Origin: Agelaius tricolor
Taxonomy: Eukaryota > Chordata > Aves > Passeriformes > Icteridae
Direction of reading: 5' to 3'
DNA: 64,000 bases
NCBI GenBank assembly: GCA_023055355.1
Contig: JALJCS010000018.1
Span: 1,426,001-1,490,000 of the forward strand
Shown here: positions 47,440 through 60,667 of the stretch, one piece after another
Layout of the letters: each line of letters starts with the position of its first letter
Numbering within the stretch: the first letter of the stretch is position 1
Made by a program: the position numbers and the translations under genes
The notes under the pieces: generated by a model
Seen by the model: only the letters and a program-made list of their open reading frames with translations
Told to the model about the DNA's origin: nothing
Databases searched by the model: none

Positions 47440-47942
47440 GCTGCCCCAGCCCTGGGCCAGCACAGGCAGGAGCTGGAGCTGCTGGAGCCAGGCCAGAGGA
47501 GGCTCCAGGATGAGCAGAGGGATGGAGCAGCTCTGCTGGGAGGAAAGGCTGGCACAGCTGCTATTGTTCACCTGCACAGGAGAAGGCTCCAGGGAGAGCT
47601 CAGAGCCCCTTACGGTGCCTAAAGGGACTCCAAGAGAGCTGGAGAGGTATTTTGGACAAGGGATGGAGGGACAGGACAAGAGAGAATGGCTTGCTTCATG
47701 CTGCCAGTGGGCAGGGATAGATGGGATATTGGGAAAAATTCTTAGCTGTGAGGGTGGGCAGGTCCTGGCACAGGGTGCCCAGAGCAGCTGTGGCTGCCCC
47801 TGGATCCCTGGAAGTGTCCAAGGCCAGGTTGGACATTGGGGCTTGGAGCAACTTGGGATTGTGGAAGGTGTCCCTGCCCATGCCAGGGATGGAATGAGAT
47901 GAGCTTTAAGGTCTCTCCCAAGCCAAACCATTCTCTGATAAA
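47440..47942 (+). mobile_element. CR1 LINE fragment in intron 1, longest copy
   Basis: About 500 bp in sense orientation: GGCCAGAGGAGGCTCCAGGA, CTCTGCTGGGAGGAAAGGCT, AAGGCTCCAGGGAGAGCTCA, GTGAGGGTGGGCAGGTCCTG, TGGAAGGTGTCCCTGCCC, then AGCTTTAAGGTCTCTCCC and AACCATTCTCTGATAAA. It reaches further 5' than the other copies but is still only the 3' UTR part. It may begin upstream of 47440. Confidence 0.94.
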
Positions 47943-50900
47943 CTCAGGCATAGAAAAACCAAACATGAGGCCAGCTGTAGCTAAAGGAATAACCATTACC
48001 AAGGCAGAGAGTGGAACAGTGCCCATGAGGCCAAGCTGGAGGCTGGCTGGTTCTCTGGTAGCTCTGTTTTAGTGCAGGGAGTGGCACAAGAACAGATAAA
48101 TGTTGACGTTACAGCCCGAGAGTGAGTGAAACTTCTTCTGGTAGTGAGGGCTTGAAGCAGACAGGGAACTGGCAGGTAGGAATGCACTGGGCATGGTGTG
48201 GGATCCTCAGCTTGTGGTGTGCTGTTTTTCCCAAAGAACACCCAGTTTCTCAGCAATCAGTGCCCTATTATGGAATAGATCTGCATATGACTGTATATGC
48301 TTAAGAAGAATTTCTGTGTGGAGCTGATGTTGAACAAATGAGGAGTTGATGTGGAGCAAATGAGATTTTGGTGCAAATTAGGGTAGAAGAGGGAGTTGGT
48401 TCACCATGTTCTAACGTAGCCGTCAATAGCTAGTTTAAGGAAGAGGCTGAAATAATGAGCTTGGTAGGTGGGTAGGTGCTGAAGGATCAGGAGAAGAAAA
48501 ATATAATGGGTTTTTTTAAGTGGTTGTTAACTGAGGGGGGATTGTAGGCCTTACAGTTCTGTCAGTGCCGTTGTTCAGCAGAAGGTCAAGAGGACATTTA
48601 GGTAAATACTAAATTTGTGGCTTTTCATTTCAGTCAGTAGGGGTCAATGCTATCAGGAACATGTGGCCTTGATGGCTTGTGTGGTTTTCTGTGCTCCGCC
48701 TTCCACTGCTGTTCCCACTTCCTCAAGGGCTCAGAGTTTTCATTCACTTTATTCTGGGCACTTGTAGATGTGATATCTATGCAGATCTAAGGCTCTAGGG
48801 GGAAGATTCTTTTTCTATATCTTTTTCTGGTTGATACAACCTGAGCACAGGAGATCCACTTAAATGAATGGTCTGCACAAGGGCTGCCCTAGCAATGTAG
48901 CTTTACAGAGCCACAAAGGTCAGTTGAATTTTTCATGTAAACAGGGCTGAGCTGTGTGCCTATAAAGCGGTGTTTAACCTGCGTAACACTGAGCAGGTCA
49001 GTATTCATCTTAGCAAAGTGCTCTTGAGATCTCCAGCTGCAGCTATAGGTGGGTATGTTTTTTTTTAATTGACTGGAATATTGAATTCAGAGCCTGTGTT
49101 GTTGAACAGCAGAGGACAGAGCTATGGTGTGCTCAGAAGGAAGAAGGTGAAAGTGGGTGTGAGTGCAACTAATCAAGATGTACAAGCTGCCAGTTTTTGC
49201 CCTCTTTCTTGCAAGTGTGTCCTTGTAATGTATACCTGTAAAACTAATCTCTTTTAGCATGACTTAAAGACCTAGAGAGTCTTGCTGCTCAATGCTGAAG
49301 AGTTGCTTCTGGTCCTGGATAATTCATGATAGGCTGTGGATGTGTGTGCAAGTGACACATCTCATAATAACTTCACTTACAAACCATAGCATTCATTCCA
49401 GCCAGTACCTGGTGTCCAGGTGTTCTGGAGTCTGAGCATCCTGAAATTTCAATTATTTATTAATTTCAAAGGTTAAAAGTTGAACAATGAACTGTAAGTG
49501 GTGCACAGAGGGCTTGATGTGTTCTGACTGCTATAGCTGAGAGGTCTGTCCTGCTGTGACCCTCATCAGGAGGTTTTGTTTGTACTGGTCCCATCAAATT
49601 TTTATTAGTCTAGCCCTTGTCTGAGGCCCTAAGTTATGAGCCCTTCACCTGGTCTTGGCTGAGCTGACTGGTAGCAACAACTGAAGGAGGGAGTAAAGCA
49701 GGAGCTCTGCTTGTTGCACTCTTGAGCAGTATCCTCTGGCTCTTGGATGTCTCTGTGGAGTGATAAGTGCTCTAGGATGGGGTTTGGTGTCTCTTTCTGG
49801 TTCTCTGGTCGTAATTACTGACCCCTGCCACTTTTCTTTTTACTAATCCCTGCAATCATTTATCATCATTTATTTTCCCTCCCTCATATCCTCCCCCACC
49901 TTTTTCCTGGGTGGTGGCAGTGTGTAAAGCCATCTCTAAAAGGGAAAGCAACAGGCAGGCAGTAAAACAAGCAATAAAACCATGAGAGAAGAGCAGACAA
50001 GTAGCATTTGAACCTTCCCTGAGGTTCTCTGCCAGGGTCCAGCAGTTTAGGAGCTTCCTGAGGCAGCAGCTGGAGCCTGGACTGGCTGTTGTGCAGATGT
50101 GCCTGGTGGCCACAGTGGCCAGTGCTGGCAGGAGCCCACATGGCCTCTGGCTCTGACAGTCCTGGCTGCAGGTGCAGAGCAGCTCTGCTCTCCCATCTTC
50201 TCGTTCGGCTGATGACTTCATGGCTTTTAAATTTAGAAACCTTGTGAGTTAAACAACTTCATACAAGCTACAAGTAAAATGAAAGATTTTTTTGGAATAT
50301 TTTTTGAGTGAAAAGCAGGAATCTGGTTTGGCTCTGTGAGAGGCTCTGGAGTGGTTTAAATGTTGGCACAAAGTATGGCTTTGTAGTTCCTGCCACTTCC
50401 ACGCTTTGGAAGATGTGTTTAATTAGAAACCACTGCCCTTGCAGCTGGAAACACATTTCCTGAGTAACATTAAACAGTGCATCCTGAAAGTGGAGATGTA
50501 GAGAAGCCTTTCTGGACAGTGGACATAGCCTGTGTTTGTTACTCCATGACACTTCACTGCTGCTGGAGTTCTCACTCACAGCCCTCTGACTTGCTACAGG
50601 TGCAGAGAGGAGTGCAGTAGGATTGTGAGCAGGGGGTTTTCCCCTTTCTCCTAGCTGGGGGTTAGGGAGGAAAAATAATTACATAAAATCCAATAAGAGC
50701 ACAAAAAATAAAAAAGCTAGAGGATTTATATGTAGCAAAACAGAATAATGTAGATTACTTGTGCAGGGTTCAAAGCTTATAACCTCAAGGAGAAAAAGTT
50801 AATTTCTGGTCTTTATGCATCAGTACTTTAGTGTCAGGTGTTCTCAGCTGGTTTACTTAGTTTACAGAACTGGTTAAGACAATTTGAATATGATTATTTG

Positions 50901-51245
50901 ATTAATAGACTGTTATTGTGGGCTTAGGGAAAAGTCAGTGGCTGTCAGTGAAAGATGCAGTGTTCAGTAGAACCAGAGGCAAAGCACTGGTGCAAAGCCA
51001 ATGGAACAGGATTTTTTAGCTCATCTGGTTTTTGTTCTGTAGGTTTGTCATGTTTCCTATTCCTGGGGGTGAAAAGAAGGGGTGGAGAGAGAAAAATGTG
51101 TCTTTAATCAGATGTGAGTTCTACTTTGTAAATGGCTGTGTTACTACATTAAATTTTTTTTCCCCAACAAGACTAAGCAGTTCCTCCTTTTTCGCAAACC
51201 TAGTTCCTTCTTGTTGCTTCTATGGAATGTGGGTGGGACAGTGGC

Positions 51246-51269
51246 TTTTTTTTTTTTTTTTTTTTTTTA
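51246..51269. repeat. Poly-T tract
   Basis: An uninterrupted run of T residues in intron 1, ending TTTTAAACAG. It could be a simple homopolymer or an antisense poly-A tail, but no retrocopy body was recognised beside it. Confidence 0.9.
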
Positions 51270-52207
51270 AACAGAAGTGACTTTAATTGGTCATTTATCT
51301 GTGAAGGCAGTGACTCAAAAGGATTCCTGCCCAGGCAGGTCATGGTTAGCTCTGGCTACCATGCACCATGGTGTTCCCTTAGTGAGTTTGTACTTGACAG
51401 AAGGTGGTTATGGCTGTACAGGAACTCTGGGAAGCATCCAAAAATGCATCACCCCACTGTGTTTTTATTATGACTTGCTTTGCTCTTCTGGAGAGGCTGT
51501 GAAGTTCTCACCAGTCAGTGCCCCAGTGTTCCAGTGTCTGCAGCCTTGAGGGGATGGGGTGTCGGAGCATCCTGCCTTAGTGCTTCACTGCTCCAAGCCA
51601 TGCTTGTGCAGCCCATTCATGGGCACTCTTTCTTTTGGGGTTTGTTTTTGTGAATTTCCCCTTCCCCCTCCCAAACCAACAGCGGTAGCTGCAAGTTGAG
51701 AGTTGTCTGTGGGTGTGTGGAGATGGTGCAACTCTTCCTGTCAGAGGAACTCATTGTTTATAGCTGAGAGATGCTGCTGAAGGTTGCCCTGAGCATGAAG
51801 TGAAAATCTCGGCCTCGTCACCTGTGGGTATTGTTACTTTTTTCTTTAAAAAAAGCTGCTTTGTAATTTTTAGCTTAGACTGACAGAGTGTTCCTGAATC
51901 AAAGTGGAGGACTGCAAAAGGACTTCTGAAGTTTTCATAGGGAACTTAGAAAACATTTTACTTTGAAGAGTCTTCACACTCATGTTCTCTTTTCGTTTCA
52001 GTGGGTGCTTCTATTAAGTTTTGCAAAAGGAGAAAACTGGGAAACTTTTTCCATTCTTAAAACACAGAAGTTTTTGTTACGTAGTCCTTAGTTGCTGCTG
52101 TGCTGAGCATGCAACTGAGAAAGAATATGGTATTTAGTCTCTAGTAATACAAGGCTGTCCATTTGCTCCACGTTTAAGTAAATTTTCATCAATCCCCTAA
52201 TTATAGG

Positions 52208-52248
52208 GAGTCTTTTTTTTTCTTTTTTTTTCCCTTTTTTTTTTTTTC
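52208..52248. repeat. Polypyrimidine tract
   Basis: Runs of T interrupted only by C, followed by CGCAAAACACGTG. It lies deep in intron 1 and is not next to a recognised exon. Confidence 0.9.
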
Positions 52249-52924
52249 GCAAAACACGTGTGTCGGCTCCAACAGCTCCATTATTTGTGGACTCCTGACA
52301 GTTTTAAATTGCTAATGAAGGTGTAGATTTCGAAGATGTGGTCAGCTAAAAGCACTGAAGGGTATTGCATAACAACATATCAATTTAGGAATGAAAATGC
52401 AGTTTGAGTGGGGTCAGATTCTGGTTATTTCTGACTCTTTAGCATAAACAGCACTTTTTATTGCAGGTTGAGTGCTGAAGAAGATCAGAACAAAAATCCC
52501 TGGATTTTCTTTTCCCTTTATTGCCAGCCATCAGTGAGGTTTTGCAGGCTAAGCAAGAATCAATTTTGCAGATGTGGCAAATTCTTCTGCCAGCTGATAA
52601 AGTGGACTAATTTGTAACAACCTTTTTCTTAATTTTTGCCACAACTACACATTAAATATCTTGTTAAAAGGTTGCCCCTTCTTGCATTCATTGTTAACTT
52701 AAGGTTGGTAATTGGAACCTGTGCTGGTGTAGTTTGGGGTTTGAAGAGCCATGCTCTGAAGCCACAGCCTAGTTATTATATCTGCACTGACTGTGTGTCC
52801 CTAGGGACTGAAATGTGTGCTGTGGTTCAGAGAGTGCCAGAAAACTGTTCTTTAATTCTTTCTCAATGATTTCAGGGAAGCTTCCTGGAGTTTTCTGCCT
52901 CGAGAGGAGTGGAAAGAGACACTG

Positions 52925-53000
52925 AGGTTGGAAGGACTGCTGGTAGTTGAATTCACGTGGTCCAGCAGATGCCCAAGACCCTGCTGGGTTCTGACATTCT
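52925..53000 (-). mobile_element. Possible very old CR1 fragment
   Basis: GAGGTTGGAAGGACTGCTGG, then TGGTCCAGCAGATGCCCAAG resembles the GGTTGGAAGGGACC...TGGTCCAACCCCC core of a CR1 3' end, with heavy divergence. This is a weak call. Confidence 0.25.
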
Positions 53001-56000
53001 GTCTCCAGGCTGAGCCCCCTTGTTGTGTTTCAGTGTGAGCCTACAGTTTGAGCCTACAGCTTCAGTGTGAGAGGCATGGCTGAGTAAGGGCTGCGTTTGG
53101 GAGGTTGAAGTTGCCATCACTTGGATAAGGGATAAGCTCAGGAGAGATGTTGCTGTTTGCTTAAAATGCAGGTGTGGTGTCCTTCTGCATGGCCAGAGCC
53201 TTGCAGTGCTCACCCACAGAGCAGCTAAATACAGCAGTTACAGATCCACTTGTTCTGATTTGGGAAGTTATCTTTCATGGTGTTAGTGCAGGTATCCAGC
53301 ATAAAATGCACAAACATCCATGTGAAAGCAAACTGAGTTGTTATTATTCATAACAGTAATAGCTTGCTGGTCATGGCATATCCTTTTTTTCCAAATACAA
53401 CGTTTTGCAGTCAGAATATAAAAATTAATCTTACTTATAGAGGAGATTCTCATTTTTAGAAAGAGCATGTGTGTCTTTCAAAGCACTCTTCATTCCCTGT
53501 CAGTCTTCTTCATGGAGTTGGGATCATGCATGAGTTTGGAAACTGAAAACTGCAGAAATGAATTGAAAGTCTGGGATGAACCAGCCTATCTATCTGAACA
53601 GCTAAGTGGGTATAAGGCTGAGTTTGGCTCCTGTATTCTTTCAGGGTGTCATCCATGAACTGGAGCCTAAGTGTGACATAAATAAGTCACTAATTGCTTG
53701 TACTGCCTGTGATTTGTCTTGCATGCACCTCCTTTCTAGATCCTTTGTAGTAAAACAATTCTGTCAGAAAGGAAACGATCAGAGCTGAACACTTGCATAA
53801 CTGGAGGCCAGAAGCTGCTGTTGGCACCGGCATCTCCCAAGCAAACGTATTTGCCATTGTGCAATCTCTGCTGGGGTCCCAGGACCAGCAGTGAAGCTGT
53901 TTGTGCAGAGCGTGCCTTCATCCCCGAAGCAGCAGCTTAACCTGAGTGAAGAAATGAAAAACTGGAGGGACAGAGCATGTTCCTGGTTCTGAGTGAAGAT
54001 GAATGGCTTGAATCCCCAGCATTGTGACAGTCTGGAAGCTGCTAGGAGATAGCACAGACTGCTTGGGGGAGAGTGAGGCGTCTTCATCTGGTGCTGTGCC
54101 CTGTGCCCACTCCCATGTGGGCTGGGCTGGGCACTGCTGTCACAGGGAAAAGGTGAGGGGCTCCCTGTGGCTGCTGGCTCTGCTGGGAGACAACACCCAC
54201 ACAGGAGAGAAAACAGCCAAGAATTTCTTGGATTTTTGTAGGGACACTGGATCAGGGTTCATCTCTCAATTCAGTAGCAAGGTCTAAATGAGTGGAGAAT
54301 AGAGAAGCATTTGTTTGTTACTCTCTGTGTCAGGCTGTCTGATGAGTGTTTCAGATACCTCTGTGAGTCTTCTCCACAAGAGCAGCAGAGAAAAATTTAT
54401 GAAAGCAGATTAAGAGTCCTGGAACTGGGAGGGCTCTTGTGAGGAACAGGCTTATCTGAACCTGAACATTGTCTTTTTTCTTGGGTGATTACTGCAGTTT
54501 GTGGGGAAAAAAGCCCTAAACAAAAGCTATAGCAAAGTTGAATATACTTGAGTGGAAGGAAATTCCATCAAGGAAAACATGGTAATTGGTTTCTACAGAA
54601 GGTTGCTTTACTCAGTGAATTATTTCCCACTTATTTTTCCATGATTTATATAGATACCACACTTGAAAGTTTAGTAAAATTGTATTCAATGAAAACCAAG
54701 AGTTTGGGATGAGGTGGAGATGATCTTACCTTGATACCAAGCTGGACAAGGCCAGTGTATCTACTCACACCTCAGAACGTGGAGGCACTCCAAAGTTCAG
54801 TAACACGGACACAGGCAATACATCCCATCCCATCCCACTTGTGTCACCCAGAGCTGGGTCTCATAAGACAGGTTAAACTCAAACTCATCCTGCACATACA
54901 AATAGGAGCTTTGCCACAACATGACACCTGAGTTTGTATTAATATTTCAGACTGTGAAATTCTAGCAGTAAGGATTTCTCATGAGGTAGTACCTGCATGG
55001 TGTTTATGGTGGGGGACAGGATTTGGCAGCTGAGCAGATGGAGTGTAAGGTTGAAGACTATGTTAGAAGAGTGTCTCTGTTTTTAGTTGTGTATACTTGA
55101 TGTTAAATAAAACCAGCTTAAATAAAGCCTGCTTAAATCCTCCTTGAAAAGCATCACATACACCAAACATCGTTGACTTGCAGCTATTTGGCTGCTGAGT
55201 GTTGCTTTATTTGTGGAACAGGGCAGACAAATTAATTTGGAGACTGTGAAGGGAAAGAATGGAACTTTTTATTTTATGGATACTCCTAGTTATATGAAAA
55301 ACCAGTTTGAAGTTGAAGTCCCAGCATGTGAGCTGAGTTTTACTGAAGTGTGCCTTAATTTCTTTGAAACCAAAACTGTTCTGAAGATTTGTATTAATGG
55401 TATGTGTTAGATACCCAGCTCCTGAAGATCTTTGCTCTCTTGTCTGCCACCTTCAGCAGGGGTCAAGGATCCCTGCTGGTTGTTGGGTGGGTTGGGTATT
55501 TGGGTAACAAGCCAAGCAAAAGGATTCCATTGGGAACAAGAGGTCTGGTTGTCTTTCTGTCTGGAAGATAAAGCTGGGTCGTTGTGTTGTGAATCCCACC
55601 ATGTTCCATCCCCAGGACCTGGGTGATAGAGTCATTATGCAGTACAGAATATCTAGAGATGGTGTGGAAGCATGGTAGGAGACCAGGTTATCATTCAAAA
55701 TGAGTGAGACATATGAGAGAAAGAAGCTGTAAAAAACTGCAGTGAAATACCTCTTAGTGCTCCTGGGCACCTCAGCCCTGCAGAATGGGGAACAGCTGAG
55801 GAGTCCAGGAAGGGTGTTCAGATAGAGAATGTCCTCCCAGGTATAAAATGTTCCTGTCCCATGTTCTGTGTTAGGCATTTTGGCTAGCTCAGTGCTGGAA
55901 TTCAGCATGTGGTCTATTGTGCCTGGCAAGGTCAGCTCCTCTCTGTGCCAGTCAGACCATTCCTTGAATACTGGCTTCTCTGAGAAATACCAAGAAATCA

Positions 56001-59000
56001 GTGAGTGCAGCTAAAAGCTTTTAGAAAGCAGCCTGGCAGGAGAGATAAAATGTGAAGACTGACAGCAGATCTTAGGTTAAAGACTTTCAGGTAGCACGAG
56101 GTGGTGGGACTGAAGAACAGGAGATGGACAGTTATTTTTTGAGATTTACCCCTGCCTGGAGGTAGGGTGACTGCAGGATGGTTTGGTACTGGGCAGGTGG
56201 AGTGGACTCACTCAGTAATGTCTGAGATACAGCCAGCACTGCCTTCAGATGTGTGTGTGGGAGTGCAACCTGGAAAAACAGGACCCTGAGCACTTAGGCC
56301 TTTTTGCCATTTGTTGGGGTGCAGAGCTTGCTGTTCAAATTGTGCTCCTTCATGGGCTTTTGGAAAAGCCTTGGATGCCTTCAGGGCATTTCTGCAAAGC
56401 AGCTGCAGAGCTACATTCCTCTGCTTGCCAATATCTAAAAATTATTTGCATGCCACTATTATGGAATTATGGTATCTGAAATTATTCCTAAAACCTTGAA
56501 TTACCAGTTTTTGAGAACATGCAGACCTACAGTTGTGGCTTTTGGAAGGAGCACTGTGTGCATCACCCTTGGTGTGCTCCTGGCAGCCCCAGCAGCTCAG
56601 AGGTCCCTCTGCTCATCCTTCTTTCCAGGCAGGGCTGGGGCCTGCCCTGGGGGACACTTCAGAAGCAGAGCTCATCTCCATGCTGCTCCCTCTCTGTGCA
56701 GTCCCACCTCCTCCATCAGGACAGGAGCCTGGGAAGGGAAGTTTTAGTTACCAGCTTACTCTGAGATGGAACTCCCTGCAGTGGCTCCTGCCTCTGCCAG
56801 TGTGGGTCTGTTTGGGCAGGGAGAGGAGCAGTTGGATGGCAACAGTGGCTGGTTGAAGCAGAATGGAGACCTGTCCTTAATCTTTAGCTGTTGAGATCTT
56901 GACTGTTTGTAGAAACCAAGCAAGAGTTGTCCAGGGGTGATTCTGCTTGCAGATCATTGGCTGGAGCAGAGCTCTGAAAGTGGCTCCTTTAAACCCCTCT
57001 GCTTGCCCTGCCCTCATGTCCTTCCCCGTGCACCAAGCCCCAGTAAGACACTGCATTACTACTGAAATCTCTATTGCAATAATGAGCACCATCATGAACA
57101 GGAAAGTAACTCAAGGGGTTTGCAGTTAATGTGCTGGGCTGGTGAGCATGGTTGGAGGTTGGAGCTTCACATGTCTGAGCATCAGATGTGTGGGGAGGGC
57201 ATTCCTGCTCCTGCAGAAGCTCTGCTTGATTCTCAGTTTTCAATGGCTCCTGGCTCCACAGCCTGGCTCAGCTTGGCTGTGGCATCCAGCTTTCCCCTGT
57301 GTTCCCACTGCAGTGGCTTTGCCAAGGGTGCCAGCTGATGGTGCCATCTCCCCTTGCCATAGTGGTGTGTGTGGTGGCACAGGGAGCCAGATGGGCATCT
57401 CAGCCCACCTTGCAAAAATGGATTTCTTTCCCTTCAGCCAAATCAGTCCTTCCCCATCTGGTTAATCGCTCAGGCGTGGGGAAAGCTGTGCCAGTACGGA
57501 GGGGGTGTGATGTGCAAACGGGAATGAGTTCCTGGAGGGGTGTGGGAGGATGAACATTGGTCCTTAAGCAGCTTTTCTGCTGCTTATGAAACCACAGGCT
57601 GGGCAACCACAACTCCCTGTGCAGTGGTGTTGTTCTATATATTCCTGCACTTGAGATTCAGCGCCGCTCACTCTTCTGCCGTGTGGTCCGTGCTGCTTTG
57701 TCCCTGAAATGAGTGGGGCTGGGGCATGGAGAACATGTTCCATGTCAGTTGGGCTGTCCCCTCTGTCACACCGGTGCTGCACTGCTCTGCTGTGGGTTCC
57801 TCTTCCAGAGGATGTTCTCTTTCCCTGTAGGTGTTGGAGTGACTGAGGTGGGGGTGGTGGTTGGAGGCCCCCCACTCAAGCCGAGGATTAAGCACTCTGC
57901 TCCAGTATCCCATGAGGTGGTTTGCTACCTGTTCCATATTGGAATTCACTGAGGGAGAGCTTGAGCACTGCTCAAGGGAAAAGGCAAATTCCAGAGAACT
58001 AGGGGGAGTCACAGCCATGCTATACCATGGCCCTGACAGTTGTCCTTTTATCCCCTAAACCCATCTCACCCATGTGTTAGTAACCTATAGTTAGTTCCTG
58101 TGTTCTCCACAGGTTTAATTTAATTGGATAAACATATTTATTGCAATGTACAAATGATATCCAAGCCCTTACTGCCAAACAGGCTATTTGATACCAAGCT
58201 TTGCTTTTTAGATAAATTTCAATAGCACTGCTACTAAGTGGTTTTTATAGACCATTACTTTTGGCCAATTCATGAACTATCATACTAACGTGTTTTCAGA
58301 TGAATTGCCTTTATTATCCTACTAATACAATTAGTGTATCTTCTCATGGTTACCTCGTCCTGCACATTGTTTCTGCAAGAGGTGTAACAGCATTAACTAC
58401 ATAGAAAAAGCCTTTCTTTAGAAACCTGCTGGGCTTTCCAGAGCCCTGGCTCTGTTTCTCAGAAACCACAAAGGTTGTCAGTGTTTTTTATTTTTCTTGG
58501 CTTCTTATGTAGGAAGCATTTGTGTTGAGCTAATGGGAGGGAATAAACCAGTGAAATTCCTTGTGAGGGGTGGGAAGCTACCTGGAGGTGAAGGGCATTT
58601 CACAGCATGCCCTGTGCCAGCTGTGGCACAAGCCAGTAGGTGAGTGAAATAAAAAGAGGGGGTGATTGAGAGAGAAGGTTAATTAGTGAGTTCACAGTGC
58701 TTAGTGGTTCCTATTAGAGGTAGGGACAGGAGATGACCACCTTCCACCATCCTGTGGCTCCGTGGGGGCTCTGGAGCTGGGAGCCTTACCCACTGCTTTT
58801 TCAGTGCAAACCATCAGAAGGGTTACATGTATGCCAGCCTCGAGTGGGTCATTCTAGTCTCTCTCTTTTTTAGCTTTCAGCTTTTTAAGTTTTTTTCTCC
58901 CAGGAGTGTGGGCACTTTGAGTGTGGGTGTAGTGGAGAGCTGAATGCAGCTGGGTGAATATTCCTGCCTTGCACCTTGTGAAGTTGTACTTCAGTGTGTC

Positions 59001-60562
59001 AGCTTTGGTCAGCAGTGCTGGATGAGCTCTCAATCTCTGCTCTGGTGCCCATGGTGTGGGAGCCCTGGGATGGCTGGGGAGCAGCCCTGAGCCCTGGCTG
59101 AGCTCCTCCAGTGCCCCAAAGCTTTCATTCTTCCCTGGGAAACCAGCAGCCCTCCTGTGCACAATTAGCTGTTGGGGTCGGGAGAGAGCAGTTGGTTGTT
59201 GGTACGTGTTGTAAACATTGTTGGTTACCAAAATTAGTGCCTTGCCTCCTGCTTTTTAAAAATAACGGGATGTTGTGCTCGTCTGGCAGCTTGGGGACAT
59301 CTGGTGCTGTCAGAGCAACGTGACTGCTGAGATGCTGTGCAGGCAATGCCCTGGCCAGAGAAGATTAAAAATATCAGCAAATAAGCTTTAAAATTATCTC
59401 AACAGTAGATGCTTAGGAAGATGGGTGGACGGAGATTTAGGAAATCTATTTATCTTCCTGACTTTTTTAAAAATAAAGAGTTACAAATGTAGGTTTAGTC
59501 TAATCTTGAATTTTGAGGTCAGCCCAAAGCAGGAAGAGCTAGAATCTATTATGTCTGAAGTGACATGAATTGGTTTTATGGATTTCCAGTACTTAAAATC
59601 CATTTTTTTAACTGAAATTATTGTTCACTTTATTCTTTTGTTGTAATGTGCAGCATCATAGTGTTAATCCAGTGATTTGTTGTAGTTCCTTATTTTTAGT
59701 TCTATTTTTTTAGACTGCTGGTCTCAATAGCAGAGCTATTTTAGTAGTTTCACTCAACTTTTCCCATAAGTATGTTTGCTGTTCCGTTGGGATGTTGATA
59801 TAAAACTGTAACGGGAAGGAACGGCTCAGTGACAGCTTTGAACAGATCTCTTCATGCAAATCTGCTTTTCCCTCCTATGCAAATGTTAAGGAGAAGTGTA
59901 ATAGATATGTAAGCTGTTAAGTATGAACCAGCTGGATTTTCTGGCTTTGTGAGGCTTATATTCACTCCTTTACCTTTGTATTCCCCAAAGGTGAGCTGGG
60001 TGAAGGGGGAGGGTGTGTGGGTTGGGTTAAACCTGGCTCCTGCTTTGGTAGAGTCTTTGGGCAGTGACTGGAGGTGGGCAGCATCCAGAGCTGCTGGAGT
60101 CAGGGGCTCCCTTCTGCTCCCCCAGGCCTTGGGCTGTGTCTGAGAGCTGGCCCTGGAAGGGAGGTGGTGCAAACTGGGCAGAGGGCACCCAGCTTCATGG
60201 GCAACGTGCCCTCACTACCTGTGGTGCTTCTTCATTGCTCAGGGACCACCAGTGAGTAGCCCAGGCACTGCTGATCTTGTCATTGCTCTGATGAAACAGT
60301 GTGGCTTTGGGTAGGTTTGTGTGTGGATTTATTTGCTTTTGGTTTTATTTTCTAACCAAAATGTGCAGGTAATATCTGTATATTGTAATAACATTTTCTC
60401 AAACTCGTACCATTTGAATCAAAGCTGATGTTTCTGGAGATGCTGTTACTTCCACTTACACCAAGTGGATGTTTTGTGTTTAGCAGGTTGCATTTTAATT
60501 TATTTCTAAGATGCATTAACAGTAAAAAAATGTATTAATGTAGCTCTTTTCTTCTGGCAGAA

Positions 60563-60667
60563 ATGACTGCTGTCACTGCAGCCAACGTGAACTTCAAATG
60601 GGACCCCAAAAGCCTGGAGATAAGGACACTGGCAGTTGAAAGGCTGCTCGAGCCTCTTGTTACACAG
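60563..60667 (+). CDS. CTNNA1: Alpha-E-catenin (CTNNA1), coding exon 2, residues 1-35
   Basis: The exon follows the acceptor CTTCTGGCAG (ending 60560) and ends CACAG|GTAGG. It starts at ATG 60563 after only AA of 5' UTR and encodes 35 whole codons (phase 0). The product begins MTAVTAANVNFKWDPKSLEI and ends LLEPLVTQ, matching the conserved alpha-catenin N terminus. The MTAV start, NVNFKWDPKSLEIRTLAVE context and the following exon fit CTNNA1 better than CTNNA2, which begins MTSATSP and has TLTVERL. Alpha-E-catenin links cadherin-bound beta-catenin to F-actin at adherens junctions, and this segment opens the N-terminal vinculin-homology domain. Residues 5, 7 and 9 differ from the mammalian form as I remember it (H, G, I). 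Confidence 0.96.

Larger units (their letters stand above)
43986..60560 (+). other. CTNNA1: CTNNA1 intron 1
   Basis: About 16.6 kb from the proposed exon 1 donor to the exon 2 acceptor (TTTTCTTCTGGCAG|AA). It contains two CR1 fragments (46220, 47440), a 74-bp segment in two copies (45237 and 46736), poly-T tracts (45005-45024, 51246-51269, 52208-52248), and otherwise unique, moderately AT-rich DNA. No nested gene was recognised on either strand. Confidence 0.75.
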
